This document shows, piece after piece, positions 51,595-60,475 of a DNA stretch of 64,000 nt (position 1 is the first letter of the stretch; each line of letters starts with the position of its first letter). The stretch is taken from NCBI GenBank assembly GCA_030652035.1, contig JAUSBJ010000033.1, positions 38,359-102,358 on the forward strand, given 5' to 3'. The notes beneath the pieces are model-generated. The model had not been told where the DNA came from and searched no databases. It worked only from the letters and a program-made list of their open reading frames with translations. Made by a program: the position numbers and the translations under genes. This stretch comes from Sulfurimicrobium sp. (lineage in GTDB: Bacteria; Pseudomonadota; Gammaproteobacteria; Burkholderiales; Sulfuricellaceae).

Positions 51595-52695
51595 CTAATG
51601 GGGTTTTCCGCCAAGTGCACGCAGTTGTTCATACAACTCGCGCTCCTGGCGGGACAGGCGCTCCGGCACGCGCACCCCGATGCGCAGGTAGAGATCGCCG
51701 TGATGCGCGCCGCCGAATGCAGGCAGGCCTTTTCCTTTCACCCGCAGTACGGCGTCCGGCTGGGTGCCGGGCGGCACGGTCACGCTGACCGAGCCGTCGA
51801 GGGTCGGCACGTCCAGCGTTGCGCCAAGCACGGCATCGGTGAGCGGGATGGTTTCCAGCCTGAGCAGGTCCGAGCCGGCACGCTCGAAGCGCGGGTCGCG
51901 CCTGGAATACACGATCACGAACAAATCCCCATTGACACCGCCTGCTTCTGGACTGGGCATACCCTTGCCGGGAATGCGCAGCGCCATCCCTTCATCGGCG
52001 CCTTGCGGTATTTTTACAGTCAACGATTCTTCCAGCGCCACTTTGCCCCGTCCTTGGCACTCCGGGCAGGGATGCTCGATGGTACTGCCCTGCCCGTGGC
52101 AATCGGGGCAGACGGTGATCTGCTGGATCAGGACGTGTTCCTTGTCGTCCCGCCGGCTGCGTGTCAGGCGACCGGTGCCATCGCAGGTTTTGCACTTGAG
52201 TGGCGCAGTGCCAGCCTTGGCGCCGGTGCCGTGGCAGGCGGGACAGCTTGCCGGGCGATTGAGGCGGATTTTTTCCTCGCCCCCCGTGGCGATCCGCTCC
52301 AGAGAAACGAATACTTCCACCTCGATGTTCTCTCCCCGCCGCGGGCCGGTGCGGCGCTGGCGGAAGAACCCTTCGAAGGGGCTTCCGCCGCCAAAATCGA
52401 AATTGAGTCCGCCGAAAATATCCTCGAAATTGATGCCGCCGAACAGGTCCTCCCGGCTGAATCCGGCCACTCCGGCAAAGCCGCGGCTGTCGTATTCGCG
52501 GCGTTTCGCCGGGTCGGAGAGAACGGCATAGGCTTCGGCGATTTCCTTGAAACGCTCCTCGGCGCCCGGCTCCTTGTTGCGGTCGGGGTGATATTTCAGG
52601 GCGAGGCTGCGGAAGGCGTCCTTGATCGCCTTCTGGTCGGCGTCCTTGGTGATGCCAAGGACCTCGTAGTAATCACGCTGGGCGGTTTCAGTAAT
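51595..52695 (-). CDS. dnaJ: DnaJ-type chaperone with probable AUU start
   Basis: 366 residues if started at ATT (52695). The J domain is complete only in this extension: RDYYEVLGITKDADQKAIK, then HPD near residue 36. A Gly/Phe region (GGINFEDIFGGLNFDFGG) follows, then four zinc motifs (CPACHGTG, CKTCDGTG, CPDCHGQG, CPECQGRG), and the client-binding domain. No ATG, GTG or TTG lies between the J domain and an upstream TAG. AGGAG is 7 bases before ATT. The first standard start, GTG at 52470, would lose the J domain. Partner of the shortened DnaK upstream. Confidence 0.88.
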   Translation of the reverse strand: MTETAQRDYYEVLGITKDADQKAIKDAFRSLALKYHPDRNKEPGAEERFKEIAEAYAVLSDPAKRREYDSRGFAGVAGFSREDLFGGINFEDIFGGLNFDFGGGSPFEGFFRQRRTGPRRGENIEVEVFVSLERIATGGEEKIRLNRPASCPACHGTGAKAGTAPLKCKTCDGTGRLTRSRRDDKEHVLIQQITVCPDCHGQGSTIEHPCPECQGRGKVALEESLTVKIPQGADEGMALRIPGKGMPSPEAGGVNGDLFVIVYSRRDPRFERAGSDLLRLETIPLTDAVLGATLDVPTLDGSVSVTVPPGTQPDAVLRVKGKGLPAFGGAHHGDLYLRIGVRVPERLSRQERELYEQLRALGGKPH

Positions 52696-52707
52696 AACGG
52701 TGCTCCT
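52693..52707 (-). promoter_or_regulatory. Ribosome binding site and ATT start of dnaJ
   Basis: On the minus strand AGGAG-CACCGTT-ATT. The spacing is ideal and the codon lies at the right place for the J domain. AUU starts are known mainly from infC. Confidence 0.6.
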
Positions 52708-52711
52708 GGTG

Positions 52712-52782
52712 CAGTGAGCGGTAAATGGTAAGTGGTGAGCGGTGAGGCGTCTCGGCTAACTGCTCACTACTCCCTGCTCACG
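52712..52782. repeat. GTGAGCGGTAAATGG hairpin between dnaK' and dnaJ
   Basis: AGTGAGCGGTAAATGG, GTGGTGAGCGGTGAGG and, on the other side, CTGCTCACTACTCCC and CTGCTCAC. Another self-similar hairpin in an intergenic gap of one operon. Confidence 0.65.
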
Positions 52783-53701
52783 GATTTTCCTTGTACTCGG
52801 CATCCACCACCTTGCCACGCGGGCCCGCCCCGCTCGGGCGTGCCTCCCCGCCTGGGGTGCCTACGTCGGGCGGGGGTTCGGGGCCTTCCCAGCGGGTTTC
52901 TGAGTAGGGCTTGCCTTTCGATTCCTGCCCCGACTGGGTATAAATGACCGCGCCAGCTTCCTGAAGGATTTTTTTCAAAGCCTCGGCGCGTTCCGTGGCC
53001 AGAGGCGCGTCTTTCTTGAGCAGCACCTCCTTGGTTTCGCGCAGAGCGGTCTCGATGCGTTTCTTCAGATCATCGGTGAGTTTGTCGGCGAAGTTGGCGA
53101 GCATTTTCTCGGCTTCGTAGCAGGTGGCGTCCGCCGCATTGAGTTTTTCAGCATCCTCGCGCCGCTTCTTGTCGGCTTCGGCATATTTTTCCGCATCTTC
53201 CACCATGCGCTTCTTGGCGTCTTCCGAAAGCCGGGCGGAACCAGTGATGCTGATCGACTGCGATTTGCCGCTCGCCGTGTCCTTGGCCGAAACGCTGAGG
53301 ATGCCGTTGGAGTCGATGTCGAAGGTCACCTCGATCTTGGGGATGCCGCGCGGCGCAGGCGGCAGGCCGTCGAGGTTGAATTCGCCCAGGCTGGTGTTGT
53401 CGAAATAGGCGGGTACCGTGACCACCGCTTTTTCAACGGGCTCGCCCAGGAAGGCCTCGGCGTCGCGCCTGCCCATCCTGCGCTTGAAGGCGCTGACCGT
53501 GCCCTCCGGGTTGGACGCTGCCTGACGCCGGGCGGGTTCGCCCACTAGCACCTGTCCATCGGCGGTCAGGGCGACGTAGCTGGGAAAAGCCTTGCCGCCG
53601 ACACTGATCCCCTCGGCGCTGGGGATGATGACGGGGCGGCCGCCGCGCAAGACGGCGGAGGCGGAATTGGATGTGCCTAGATCAATACCAATGATGGCCA
53701 T
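52778..53701 (-). CDS. dnaK: Internally deleted DnaK (Hsp70), 307 residues
   Basis: Normal DnaK has about 630-640 residues. The start is good ([24 protein letters not shown] phosphate-1 loop) and continues to FKRRMG (76). It then jumps to [21 protein letters not shown] (80-100) and from there to [30 protein letters not shown] (101-130), which is the end of the substrate-binding beta domain. The helical lid and tail are complete. Most of the nucleotide domain and substrate cleft are therefore missing, yet the frame stays open. ATPase and client binding should be lost. It may be a decayed gene or a J-protein/lid partner. Confidence 0.85.
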   Translation of the reverse strand: MAIIGIDLGTSNSASAVLRGGRPVIIPSAEGISVGGKAFPSYVALTADGQVLVGEPARRQAASNPEGTVSAFKRRMGRRDAEAFLGEPVEKAVVTVPAYFDNTSLGEFNLDGLPPAPRGIPKIEVTFDIDSNGILSVSAKDTASGKSQSISITGSARLSEDAKKRMVEDAEKYAEADKKRREDAEKLNAADATCYEAEKMLANFADKLTDDLKKRIETALRETKEVLLKKDAPLATERAEALKKILQEAGAVIYTQSGQESKGKPYSETRWEGPEPPPDVGTPGGEARPSGAGPRGKVVDAEYKENP

Positions 53702-53755
53702 GATGACTCCCCAGCTGAATTATTGTTGTTCCGGTTCGGCCTGCCTCGCCTCTCT

Positions 53756-54262
53756 TCAGCTGATGGTGATGGATTTGCCTGAAGGAACGCCGGTTTTGGG
53801 CAGGCGAACCGTCAGCACCCCGTTCTTGTAGCTGGCTGCCGCCTGGTCGATGTCCACATTGCCTGGCAGGGGGATGGCGCGCTGAAATGAACCATAGGCG
53901 CGTTCCATGACATGGTAGGTGCTTTCATGCGTCTCGCGTTCGAAACGTTTCTCGCCGCTCAGGTAGAGCATGTTGCCCTCGATGGTGATGCGGCAGTCGT
54001 CTTTGTCCATGCCGGGGACTTCCACACGCACAATCAGTTCTTTCTCGGTTTCCTCTACTTCACCCGCCAGGAGGCTCCAGCGCGGGAAGGTGGCGAGTGC
54101 GCCGCCGTGCTCCTGCTGTTCTTCGTCCTTGTTGCGGGAAAAATGCGTGAGTGAATCGCTGCTGCGGCTGAGCAGTTCGCGCCAGCCTTCGGAAAGACTT
54201 TCCCAGGCCCGGTTGATCTCGCGGCCTATGTTTTTTCCGGCTTGTTTCAAGGAATCCAGCAT
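53756..54262 (-). CDS. Small heat-shock protein Hsp20
   Basis: 168 residues. Alpha-crystallin domain about 65-160: ELIVRVEVPGMDKDDCRITIEGNMLYLSGEKRFERETHESTYHVMERAYGSFQRAIPLPGNVD and YKNGVLTVRLPK. The N-terminal arm is helical and long (LKQAGKNIGREINRAWESL). It forms oligomers that hold unfolding proteins for DnaK/J. Strong AAAGGAG before the ATG. First gene of an hsp20-dnaK'-dnaJ operon on the minus strand. Confidence 0.95.
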   Translation of the reverse strand: MLDSLKQAGKNIGREINRAWESLSEGWRELLSRSSDSLTHFSRNKDEEQQEHGGALATFPRWSLLAGEVEETEKELIVRVEVPGMDKDDCRITIEGNMLYLSGEKRFERETHESTYHVMERAYGSFQRAIPLPGNVDIDQAAASYKNGVLTVRLPKTGVPSGKSITIS

Positions 54263-54466
54263 GATCGGTCTCCTTTAATTGTTTCGCTAGAGGAGAATTA
54301 AGTTTAGTCCTTTCGTCTTGTGTTTTCCATCATGAGGCCTCAATTATCCAATTGATCTATGAGATTAAAATGGCTCGGATGGCGGGTGCCGAATTGGGCA
54401 GGCTTTTAGTACACTTTGGCGCGGATGGCATCCAATGATTGGGTGATTTAACAGGGGCTCACAGGC

Positions 54467-55174
54467 ATGAACATCTCCAACCCGAACGCGAACCTCGTCT
54501 GCGACGAGCGTGATATTTACGAACAGTTGCTTCCCTTGCAAGGGGCTGACATCCTTGAACTGGGATGCGGCAAGGCAGATAAAACCAGGGCGATCAGCCA
54601 GGGCGGTAAAGTGCGCTCGATAACCGCCCTGGAGGTGGATGAAATTCAGCATGCTGCCAATCTGCGCAGCAACGATCTTGCCAACGTGACTTTCCGCCTC
54701 GGTGGTGCTGAAGCCATTCCCGCCGCGGACGCATCTTTCGACATCGTGCTGATGTTCAAGTCCCTGCACCATGTGCCGGTGGAGCAGATGGACCAGGCCT
54801 TGGCCGAAATCAGCCGGGTCTTGAGGCCGGGCGGGCTGGCTTACATCTCGGAACCGGTTTTCGCCGGCGAATTCAACGAAATCCTGCGCCTTTTCCACGA
54901 CGAGAAAGCCGTGCGCGAGGCCGCTTTTTCCGCTGTCGAACGTGCGGTAGCCGCTGGCAGATTCGAACTGGTGGACGAGCAGTTTTTCAGCACGCCGGGC
55001 CACTATGATTCTTTCGAGCAGTTCGAGGAACGCATCCTCAATGTCACCCATTCCGATCATCGGCTTGCGCCCGACCTGTATCAGCGGGTGCGCGAGCAAT
55101 TCATGCGCCACATGACGCCGCAGGGCGCGGATTTCCTGAATCCCCTGCGGGTCGACCTGTTGCGCAAAGCATAA
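54467..55174 (+). CDS. Class I SAM-dependent methyltransferase
   Basis: 235 residues. SAM site ILELGCGKADKT (motif I, near 29-40), ITALEVDEIQ, GAEAIPAADASFDIVLMFKSLHHV (motif IV) and LRPGGLAYISEPVF. The methyl acceptor is unknown. It is followed 20 bases later by an aldo/keto reductase in the same direction. ACAGGGG precedes the ATG. Confidence 0.88.
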   Translation: MNISNPNANLVCDERDIYEQLLPLQGADILELGCGKADKTRAISQGGKVRSITALEVDEIQHAANLRSNDLANVTFRLGGAEAIPAADASFDIVLMFKSLHHVPVEQMDQALAEISRVLRPGGLAYISEPVFAGEFNEILRLFHDEKAVREAAFSAVERAVAAGRFELVDEQFFSTPGHYDSFEQFEERILNVTHSDHRLAPDLYQRVREQFMRHMTPQGADFLNPLRVDLLRKA

Positions 55175-55194
55175 CGGGAAATCAGGAGGATGCT

Positions 55195-56226
55195 TTGAAA
55201 TATCGTCCACTGGGCAGCAGCGACCTGCAGGTCTCGGAAATCTGCCTCGGCACCATGACTTTCGGCGAGCAGAACAGCGTCGAGGATGCCCGACAGCAGC
55301 TCGATTATGCCGTGTCGCGCGGCGTCAACTTCATCGATACCGCGGAGATGTACCCTGTCCCGCCGCGCGCCGCGACCCAGGGACTGACCGAAGAATACGT
55401 CGGCCGCTGGCTGAAAGATCAGGCGCGCGACAAACTCATCCTCGCCACCAAGGTGTCAGGCCCGGCCCGCGGCTACGACTGGATGCGGGGCGGACCTCGG
55501 ATCGCGCGGCAACAGCTCGAAGCTGCGGTCGATGCCAGCCTGAAGCGCCTGCAGACAGACTACGTCGACCTTTACCAGATTCACTGGCCGGACCGCAATG
55601 TGCCCATGTTCGGCCAGACCGCCTTCGACCCCGGCGCGGAACGCGATACCACGCCCATCGCCGAGCAGTTGACGGTCTTTGCCGACCTGATCCGGGCCGG
55701 CAAGATCAGGCACGTCGGCCTGAGCAATGAAACCCCGTGGGGTGTTTGCCAGTTTATCCATGCTTCTGAACAGGCAGGGCTGCCGCGCGTGGTTTCCATC
55801 CAGAATGCCTACAGCCTCATCAACCGGACGTTTGAATACGGGCTGGCGGAAATCAGCCATCGTGAAAACGTGGGCCTCTTGGCCTATAGTCCGCTGGGCT
55901 TCGGCACGCTCTCAGGCAAGTACCTGACGCCGTCCGGCACGGGCCGCATCAGCCTGTTCCCGGGTTTCGGGCAGCGCTATGCCAAGCCCAACGTCAGCGA
56001 GGCGGTGCAGGCCTACAGCGAGCTCGCGCACCAGGCCGGCATGGCGCCGGCCACCCTGGCACTCGCCTTCGTGCGCAGCCAGTGGTTCGTGTCGAGCACC
56101 ATCATTGGCGCCACGAGCATGGAACAGCTCAGGCAGGACATCGACAGCGCAGAAGTGGAACTGGGTGCGGACCTCCTGCGCGAGATCGAGGCCATCCAAT
56201 CACGCTATCCCAACCCCGCGCCCTGA
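55195..56226 (+). CDS. Aldo/keto reductase, Tas type
   Basis: 343 residues, NADPH-dependent TIM barrel. Catalytic tetrad can be placed: Asp and Tyr in FIDTAEMYPVPP, Lys in LILATKVSG, His in LYQIHWPD. GLSNETPWGV and SIIGATSMEQL bind the cofactor; MYPVPP...TEEYVGRWL matches E. coli Tas. It starts with TTG after AGGAGG at a suitable distance. It probably reduces small carbonyls; its substrate is unknown. Confidence 0.93.
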   Translation: MKYRPLGSSDLQVSEICLGTMTFGEQNSVEDARQQLDYAVSRGVNFIDTAEMYPVPPRAATQGLTEEYVGRWLKDQARDKLILATKVSGPARGYDWMRGGPRIARQQLEAAVDASLKRLQTDYVDLYQIHWPDRNVPMFGQTAFDPGAERDTTPIAEQLTVFADLIRAGKIRHVGLSNETPWGVCQFIHASEQAGLPRVVSIQNAYSLINRTFEYGLAEISHRENVGLLAYSPLGFGTLSGKYLTPSGTGRISLFPGFGQRYAKPNVSEAVQAYSELAHQAGMAPATLALAFVRSQWFVSSTIIGATSMEQLRQDIDSAEVELGADLLREIEAIQSRYPNPAP

Positions 56227-56244
56227 AGGTTAAAGCGGAAGTTT

Positions 56245-57462
56245 TTACTTCAGTTTGGCGCGGATAATCTCGAATTCCATTCGGTAGCGGCTGGCCAGCG
56301 CTCTGGCTTTTTGCCGGAGTGCCGCCGGGTCTGCCGCCATGGCCTCGCGAATGCCTTGGTCAATGCACGGCACTTCAACCGAGATCGGCATGCCCGGCTC
56401 TTCCCAGGTGGTGGCATAGGCTTCCTGTTTGGTTTGCGGGCTTGTTTCTGAAGGGTGGCGCAGGTTGACGCGCGGCAGGGCGAAAGCCATGGCGACGATC
56501 CTGCCGTGCAGGCTGCTGCCACTGTAGGCACGGCTGTGTGCGATGAGGGCGCAGATTGCCCACAGATTGAGAGAGGTGAATATTTTCACCGCTGGCGATT
56601 GCATGCGGCTTGCGGTGCGCTGGTAGCAGTCCATATCGTCATGCCAGGGTGCTGCGCCGGCGCGGAAAAAGACGATTCCCAGGCCGGTTGCATGGCTGAC
56701 TTGGTCCAGCTGGGCAGCGATTTCCGCCAGGGTGGCGTCGTCACCATAATCGGCGCTGAACTGCACCGCGATATAGCCTAACGGAAACGACTCGAGCATC
56801 TGCGCGGTCTCGCCCTCACTGGCGTGGCGGCTAATCTCCTCTCCGAACAGATCGGCCACCATGACCGCAGGGTCGGGCATGAGGCGGGCTTCGATACCTG
56901 CTGCGGCCAAACAGGCCAGCGTGATCCGGTCGCGTACCCCGATATGATCGGCCGCCCTGAGCTTGGCTTCGACTTCTGTGCGAAAGTTCGCATCGCGGCT
57001 GGCCAGGTCGATGCCGCCGACGCCGTTATAAACCACGGGATTCTTAGGCTCAAACAGGCCGGGTGCCAGGGTGTAAGGTGCCAACTGGGGGCATGACAGG
57101 AAATCCTGTGCCCATGTCAGCCTTTCCCGTGGATGCGCGTCGAGGCGCGCAATGGTGGCCTGCGCCTGATCCGGCGGAAGCAGCATGATGGCGGCTTGCC
57201 AGGCATCGCAGGTGAGCAGTTCGCCACCGACGTGGAGGATGTTTGCCGCTTGCCCGTCCAGCTCGGCTGCAAGCAGTGGCAGCGCCCGGACCATGTGGCC
57301 GCCATATGGGCGCAAATCGCGCTCCACCAGACCGGCGAAGATCAGGTTTTCCCCTGGCAGCAGGGCCGCAGTGATATGCGGAAACAGCAGGTCGCCAAAG
57401 TTGTGGCGGTCGAAAGCGCCAAACAGGAGGGTGGGGGCAAGGGATTCCATGGGGTGCATCAT
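56245..57462 (-). CDS. Polysaccharide pyruvyl transferase-family protein
   Basis: 405 residues. It has the family layout: FGAFDRHNFGDLLFP at the start, VYNGVGGIDLASRD in the middle, and YSGSSLHGRIVAMAFALPRVNL in the nucleotide-sugar part. Such enzymes add ketal pyruvate to surface sugars or act as related GT-B enzymes. No polysaccharide genes are near. No membrane segments. The stop is convergent with the aldo/keto reductase gene. Confidence 0.85.
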   Translation of the reverse strand: MMHPMESLAPTLLFGAFDRHNFGDLLFPHITAALLPGENLIFAGLVERDLRPYGGHMVRALPLLAAELDGQAANILHVGGELLTCDAWQAAIMLLPPDQAQATIARLDAHPRERLTWAQDFLSCPQLAPYTLAPGLFEPKNPVVYNGVGGIDLASRDANFRTEVEAKLRAADHIGVRDRITLACLAAAGIEARLMPDPAVMVADLFGEEISRHASEGETAQMLESFPLGYIAVQFSADYGDDATLAEIAAQLDQVSHATGLGIVFFRAGAAPWHDDMDCYQRTASRMQSPAVKIFTSLNLWAICALIAHSRAYSGSSLHGRIVAMAFALPRVNLRHPSETSPQTKQEAYATTWEEPGMPISVEVPCIDQGIREAMAADPAALRQKARALASRYRMEFEIIRAKLK

Positions 57463-57702
57463 ATTCCCATTTTATTCAGGCATTAAGCAGGGGGATGGCA
57501 TATCAGCGGGGGGCTCTCCTCTGGCCAATGCGGTGCAAAGCTAATTTCCGGATTTGCTCTACAAGCTTGTGTTTGTCACCAAGAGAAGACATCATTCAAC
57601 GTTTTTAATGGCTTAATGATTCGTGCTGCGGCTGTTTTTATGTCAGCATATCGCCTTAATTTTCTTAACCCATTCTTTAACCAACCATAGATAGGAAAAC
57701 TT

Positions 57703-58347
57703 ATGAAATTGATTCTTCTTGGCGCCCCTGGCGCAGGCAAAGGTACTGTAGCCAAGCTGCTCACCCAGCTGGACGGCTCTGTGCAGATTTCTACCGGTGA
57801 CATCCTCCGCGCAGCCGTGGCTGCCGGCACCGAACTCGGCAAGAAAGCCGAAGCCGCGATGAAAGCCGGCGACCTGGTTTCCGACGACCTGATCATGGGC
57901 ATCATGAGCGAGCGCCTGAAGGAGGCCGATTGCAAGAATGGTTACCTGCTCGACGGTTTCCCACGCACCATTCCCCAGGCTGAAGCGCTGACGAAGATGC
58001 TGGCCGATATGGGCGAGAAGCTCGACGCCGTGGTGAACATCGACGTGCCGCGCGACGTGATCCTGGACCGCCTGACGACCCGTCGCACCTGCACCAAGTG
58101 CAATGCGATCTACAACGTCAAATCCAACCCGCCCAAAGTCGAAGGCGTGTGCGACAAGTGCGGCGGCCCCGTGGTGCAGCGCGACGACGAGACCGAGCAA
58201 GCCATCAGCAACCGTCTCGACGTGTACAACCAGAAGACCGCTCCGCTGGCCAGCTTCTACGAGAAGGCAGGCATGCTCATGACCGTGACTGCGACTTCCA
58301 GCGATACCGTGATCGCCGCTATCAAGAGCAAGCTCGGAATCAAGTAA
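57703..58347 (+). CDS. adk: Adenylate kinase
   Basis: 214 residues. P-loop GAPGAGKGT, LLDGFPRTIPQAEAL, and the lid with four cysteines (CTKC at 126-129, CDKC at 146-149), a zinc-binding lid as in Gram-positive and some betaproteobacterial enzymes. It balances ATP, ADP and AMP. One likely exception: the usual Gln/Arg in the lid are retained (RTxxR-type RLTTRRTC). A terminator follows. Confidence 0.98.
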   Translation: MKLILLGAPGAGKGTVAKLLTQLDGSVQISTGDILRAAVAAGTELGKKAEAAMKAGDLVSDDLIMGIMSERLKEADCKNGYLLDGFPRTIPQAEALTKMLADMGEKLDAVVNIDVPRDVILDRLTTRRTCTKCNAIYNVKSNPPKVEGVCDKCGGPVVQRDDETEQAISNRLDVYNQKTAPLASFYEKAGMLMTVTATSSDTVIAAIKSKLGIK

Positions 58348-58387
58348 GCGCAAGCTTTCGAAATCCGGAGCAGAATTTTTCTGCTGA

Positions 58388-58416
58388 AAAAGCCCCCACA
58401 TGTTGGGGGCTTTTTA
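58388..58416 (+). terminator. Terminator after adk
   Basis: AAAAAGCCCCCA pairs with TGGGGGCTTTTT. Confidence 0.93.
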
Positions 58417-58572
58417 TTGTTGCTCTCGACTGCGTCTGTGGCGCTATGCCCTTTGATTTTTGCGCCGCACACTTGCTGCAATGTTGAATGCGCATTGCGC
58501 ATAGTTGATTGGGTGCCGGGGCCGCCCGGCAAGCGGGTTACTTTCTTTATACGGCTAAAGAAAGGTAACCAA

Positions 58573-59143
58573 AGAAAGGCCGCCCCGCTGCGCCGCCCTG
58601 CGGGTACCTTCGGCTTGTCAGGCAAATTGGGCGTCTGCGCAACTCGCCCTAACAGCTTGCACAAAACGCAAGCTGTCGCGGAACTCGAACAGGGCGCAGC
58701 CGACAGCCCCCAATTCGCCTGCCAACCCGAAGCGGTGCAGAGGGGAAGCGGGTGGCGACGCCATATTTGGTATCAGGAAAAATCTACAGCGCGATGTTCA
58801 TGGCAAGGGCGCACCCTCCCCTTCAAGGGGAGGGCCAGGGTGGGGATGGGTTCGATGTTGAATCCCCTCGGTCCACCGCCGAGCAGCACAGCCAAGCCGG
58901 GGGCAGTCGGCGAGCACTGTCTGAGCGCGTAGCGCGAGTTGCGCAGCCGCCCGGTTTGGCGAGCAGCGCAGGGGACCCCGTAGGGGCGGTGGATGGGGGG
59001 CGCCTTCTTTGGTTTACCTTTCTTGGCGAAGCAAGAAAGGTAAACAGCCGCCGGGCTGCCCCCGGCAATCAAACATCGCGCGAAGCGCATCAAATCCATA
59101 TTCACCACATTCGGCGCAATGCCCGTTGGTTATTGCGCCCTAC
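58573..59143. repeat. Long repeat unit, copy 1
   Basis: Starts at CCGCCCCGCTGCGCCGCCC, runs through GGGCGTCTGCGCAACTCGCC and CAAGCTGTCGCGGAACTC, then CCTCGGTCCACCGCCGAGC, the hairpin ACCTTTCTTGGCGAAGCAAG and ends with a REP. A 40-base insertion relative to copy 2 lies near 58770-58860. Confidence 0.85.
59112..59143 (-). repeat. REP element (RAYT type)
   Basis: Identical hairpin (GGCGCAATGCCC ... ATTGCGCC) and minus-strand GTAG to those beside the RAYT gene at 5472. End of repeat copy 1. Confidence 0.88.
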
Positions 59144-59286
59144 ACTAGCTGGGCAGTGTATTTCGGACCAGTGCGCCTTGGCTTGTTTGACGAACGCCAG
59201 ACCAAAGGGCGATTGAATGATTATTTGACGCTCAAAGTGTAACCCATGTCCTTGAACTAAAGTGTTACCTATCTCCTTGACTCGTA

Positions 59287-59794
59287 CACCCCGCTGCGCC
59301 GCCCTACGGGTAACTTCGGTTTGGCCAACAAATTGGGCGTCTGCGCAACTCGCCCTAGCAGCTTGCACAAAACGCAAGCTGCCGCGGAGCTCAGACAGGG
59401 CGCAGCCGACACCCCCCCAATTTGTTGGCCAAACCGAAGCGGCGCAGAGGGGAAACGGGTGGCGCACCACGACCAAATGTTGCTATTAAAACACTTTGAG
59501 CCTACCCCCAAACTCCCCTCGGTCCACCGCCGAGCAGCACAGCCAAGCCGGGGGCAGTCGGCGAGCACTGTCTGAGCGCGTAGCGCGAGTTGCGCAGCCG
59601 CCCGGTTTGGCGAGCAGCGCAGGGGACCTCGTAGGGGCGGTGGATGGGGCTCGCCTTCTTTGGATTACCTTTCTTGGCGAAGCAAGAAAGGTAATCAGCC
59701 GCCGGGCTGCCCCCGGCAATCAAACATCGCGCGAAGCGCATCAAACCCATATTCACCACATACGGCGCAATGCCCGTTGGTTATTGCGCCCTAC
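59287..59794. repeat. Long repeat unit, copy 2
   Basis: Same order of blocks as copy 1. The two palindromic arms around 59322-59440 (AAATTGGGCGTCTGCGC versus GGCGCAGCCGACACCC) and the hairpin at 59665-59700 are kept. Ends with the REP at 59763. Confidence 0.85.
59763..59794 (-). repeat. REP element (RAYT type)
   Basis: Same hairpin and GTAG as the RAYT-linked copies. It is next to the small-ORF operon. Confidence 0.88.
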
Positions 59795-59816
59795 ACTTGA
59801 ACCTTTGTCAGCATGC

Positions 59817-60092
59817 TTAAATCTCTTTGCCGTTGCTGTCAATCAAAGTGAGCTGGCAGCGCTTGTAATCCGAAATAACGCCATAGTCTTTATGTTCACG
59901 CAACGCCTCCTTGATACAGGCAATCGTTTCGGTGTCAGGGGCGATTCTGCCGGGGCCAATTACGTAAGAGAACGACCGTGTGATGGCGATTTCTTCCGGC
60001 GAAATTTCAGACTTCGACAGGAGTTCTGTGTTGATGGAATACTTGCCCTTGTGGTCAAGAAAACCCCAGTAGTCCTCACCAGCAGATTCCAT
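59817..60092 (-). CDS. Small protein of unknown function (91 aa)
   Basis: 91 residues from MESAGEDYWGFLDHKGKY to the end. Likely soluble. AGGGGG lies about 9 bases before the ATG. It starts one base after the stop of the 52-codon gene, so they form an operon. Segment IAITRSFSYVIGPGRIAPDTETIACIKEALREHKDYG has a regular helix-strand look. No family known to me. The neighbouring REP elements may have mobilised the locus. Confidence 0.65.
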   Translation of the reverse strand: MESAGEDYWGFLDHKGKYSINTELLSKSEISPEEIAITRSFSYVIGPGRIAPDTETIACIKEALREHKDYGVISDYKRCQLTLIDSNGKEI

Positions 60093-60093
60093 G

Positions 60094-60252
60094 CTATGCC
60101 GCCCCCTGGCGGAACAGCACCATGTCGCGCTCGCGGTCGACGGTCCATTTGCTCCGTCTTTCAGCCATTGCATTTAAAGTCTTCTGTGTCTGTCTAAAAA
60201 ACTCCGAAGTTTCCTGTTCCAGCGGCAGGACGTATTCATTCTTAAATGCCAT
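60094..60252 (-). CDS. Small protein of unknown function (52 aa)
   Basis: 52 residues: starts MAFKNEYVLPLEQETSEFF and ends with DMVLFRQGAA. CGGGAG lies 8 bases before the ATG. It overlaps the end of the 42-codon frame upstream and is followed immediately by the 91-residue gene. The charged, helical sequence suggests a small soluble or regulatory protein. I cannot assign a family. It could be one half of a two-protein module. Confidence 0.6.
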   Translation of the reverse strand: MAFKNEYVLPLEQETSEFFRQTQKTLNAMAERRSKWTVDRERDMVLFRQGAA

Positions 60253-60370
60253 GGCGATGCTCCCGTATTTCAATGTTGATATTCATAAAGGCGTGTTCAG
60301 CCGCGTCCGGCCGAGGATTTTTTCTGCGCCCGACAATCATCTTTTCAGGAATTGTGAAAGGATATTTCAT
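60242..60370 (-). CDS. Possible small protein (42 aa)
   Basis: A frame of 42 codons (MKYPFTIPEKMIVGRRKN ... EIREHRHGI) whose stop overlaps the next start by 11 bases. The overlap and common direction suggest a real gene, but the ribosome site is weak and a degenerate REP lies just upstream. Basic in composition. Confidence 0.4.
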   Translation of the reverse strand: MKYPFTIPEKMIVGRRKNPRPDAAEHAFMNINIEIREHRHGI

Positions 60371-60371
60371 A

Positions 60372-60400
60372 CGGCGCAATGCTATTCGAATATTGCGCAC
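60372..60400 (-). repeat. Degenerate REP element
   Basis: CGGCGCAATGCTATTCGAATATTGCGCACG keeps the stem GCGCAAT/ATTGCGC, but the loop differs and GTAG is lost. Confidence 0.55.
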
Positions 60401-60475
60401 GCAGGAGACTGCCTTGGGCCTTGCTCGAGCCAGAAAGAATGAACTCCCCCCACCCTGTGCGATAATATCGCCTTC

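Larger units (their letters stand above)
58417..59816. other. Noncoding block of long repeats
   Basis: 1.4 kb without a real gene. It consists of two similar units (about 58573-59143 and 59287-59794), each with a GC-rich palindromic part and a REP element at the end. Long open frames here are translations of the repeats, occur on both strands and have no ribosome sites. Confidence 0.75.

Noticed and set aside
58417..59816. Several long frames (for example 58752-59216, 59496-60197)
   Set aside because: They are translations of the two repeat units, found on both strands with the same phrases, and lack ribosome sites.
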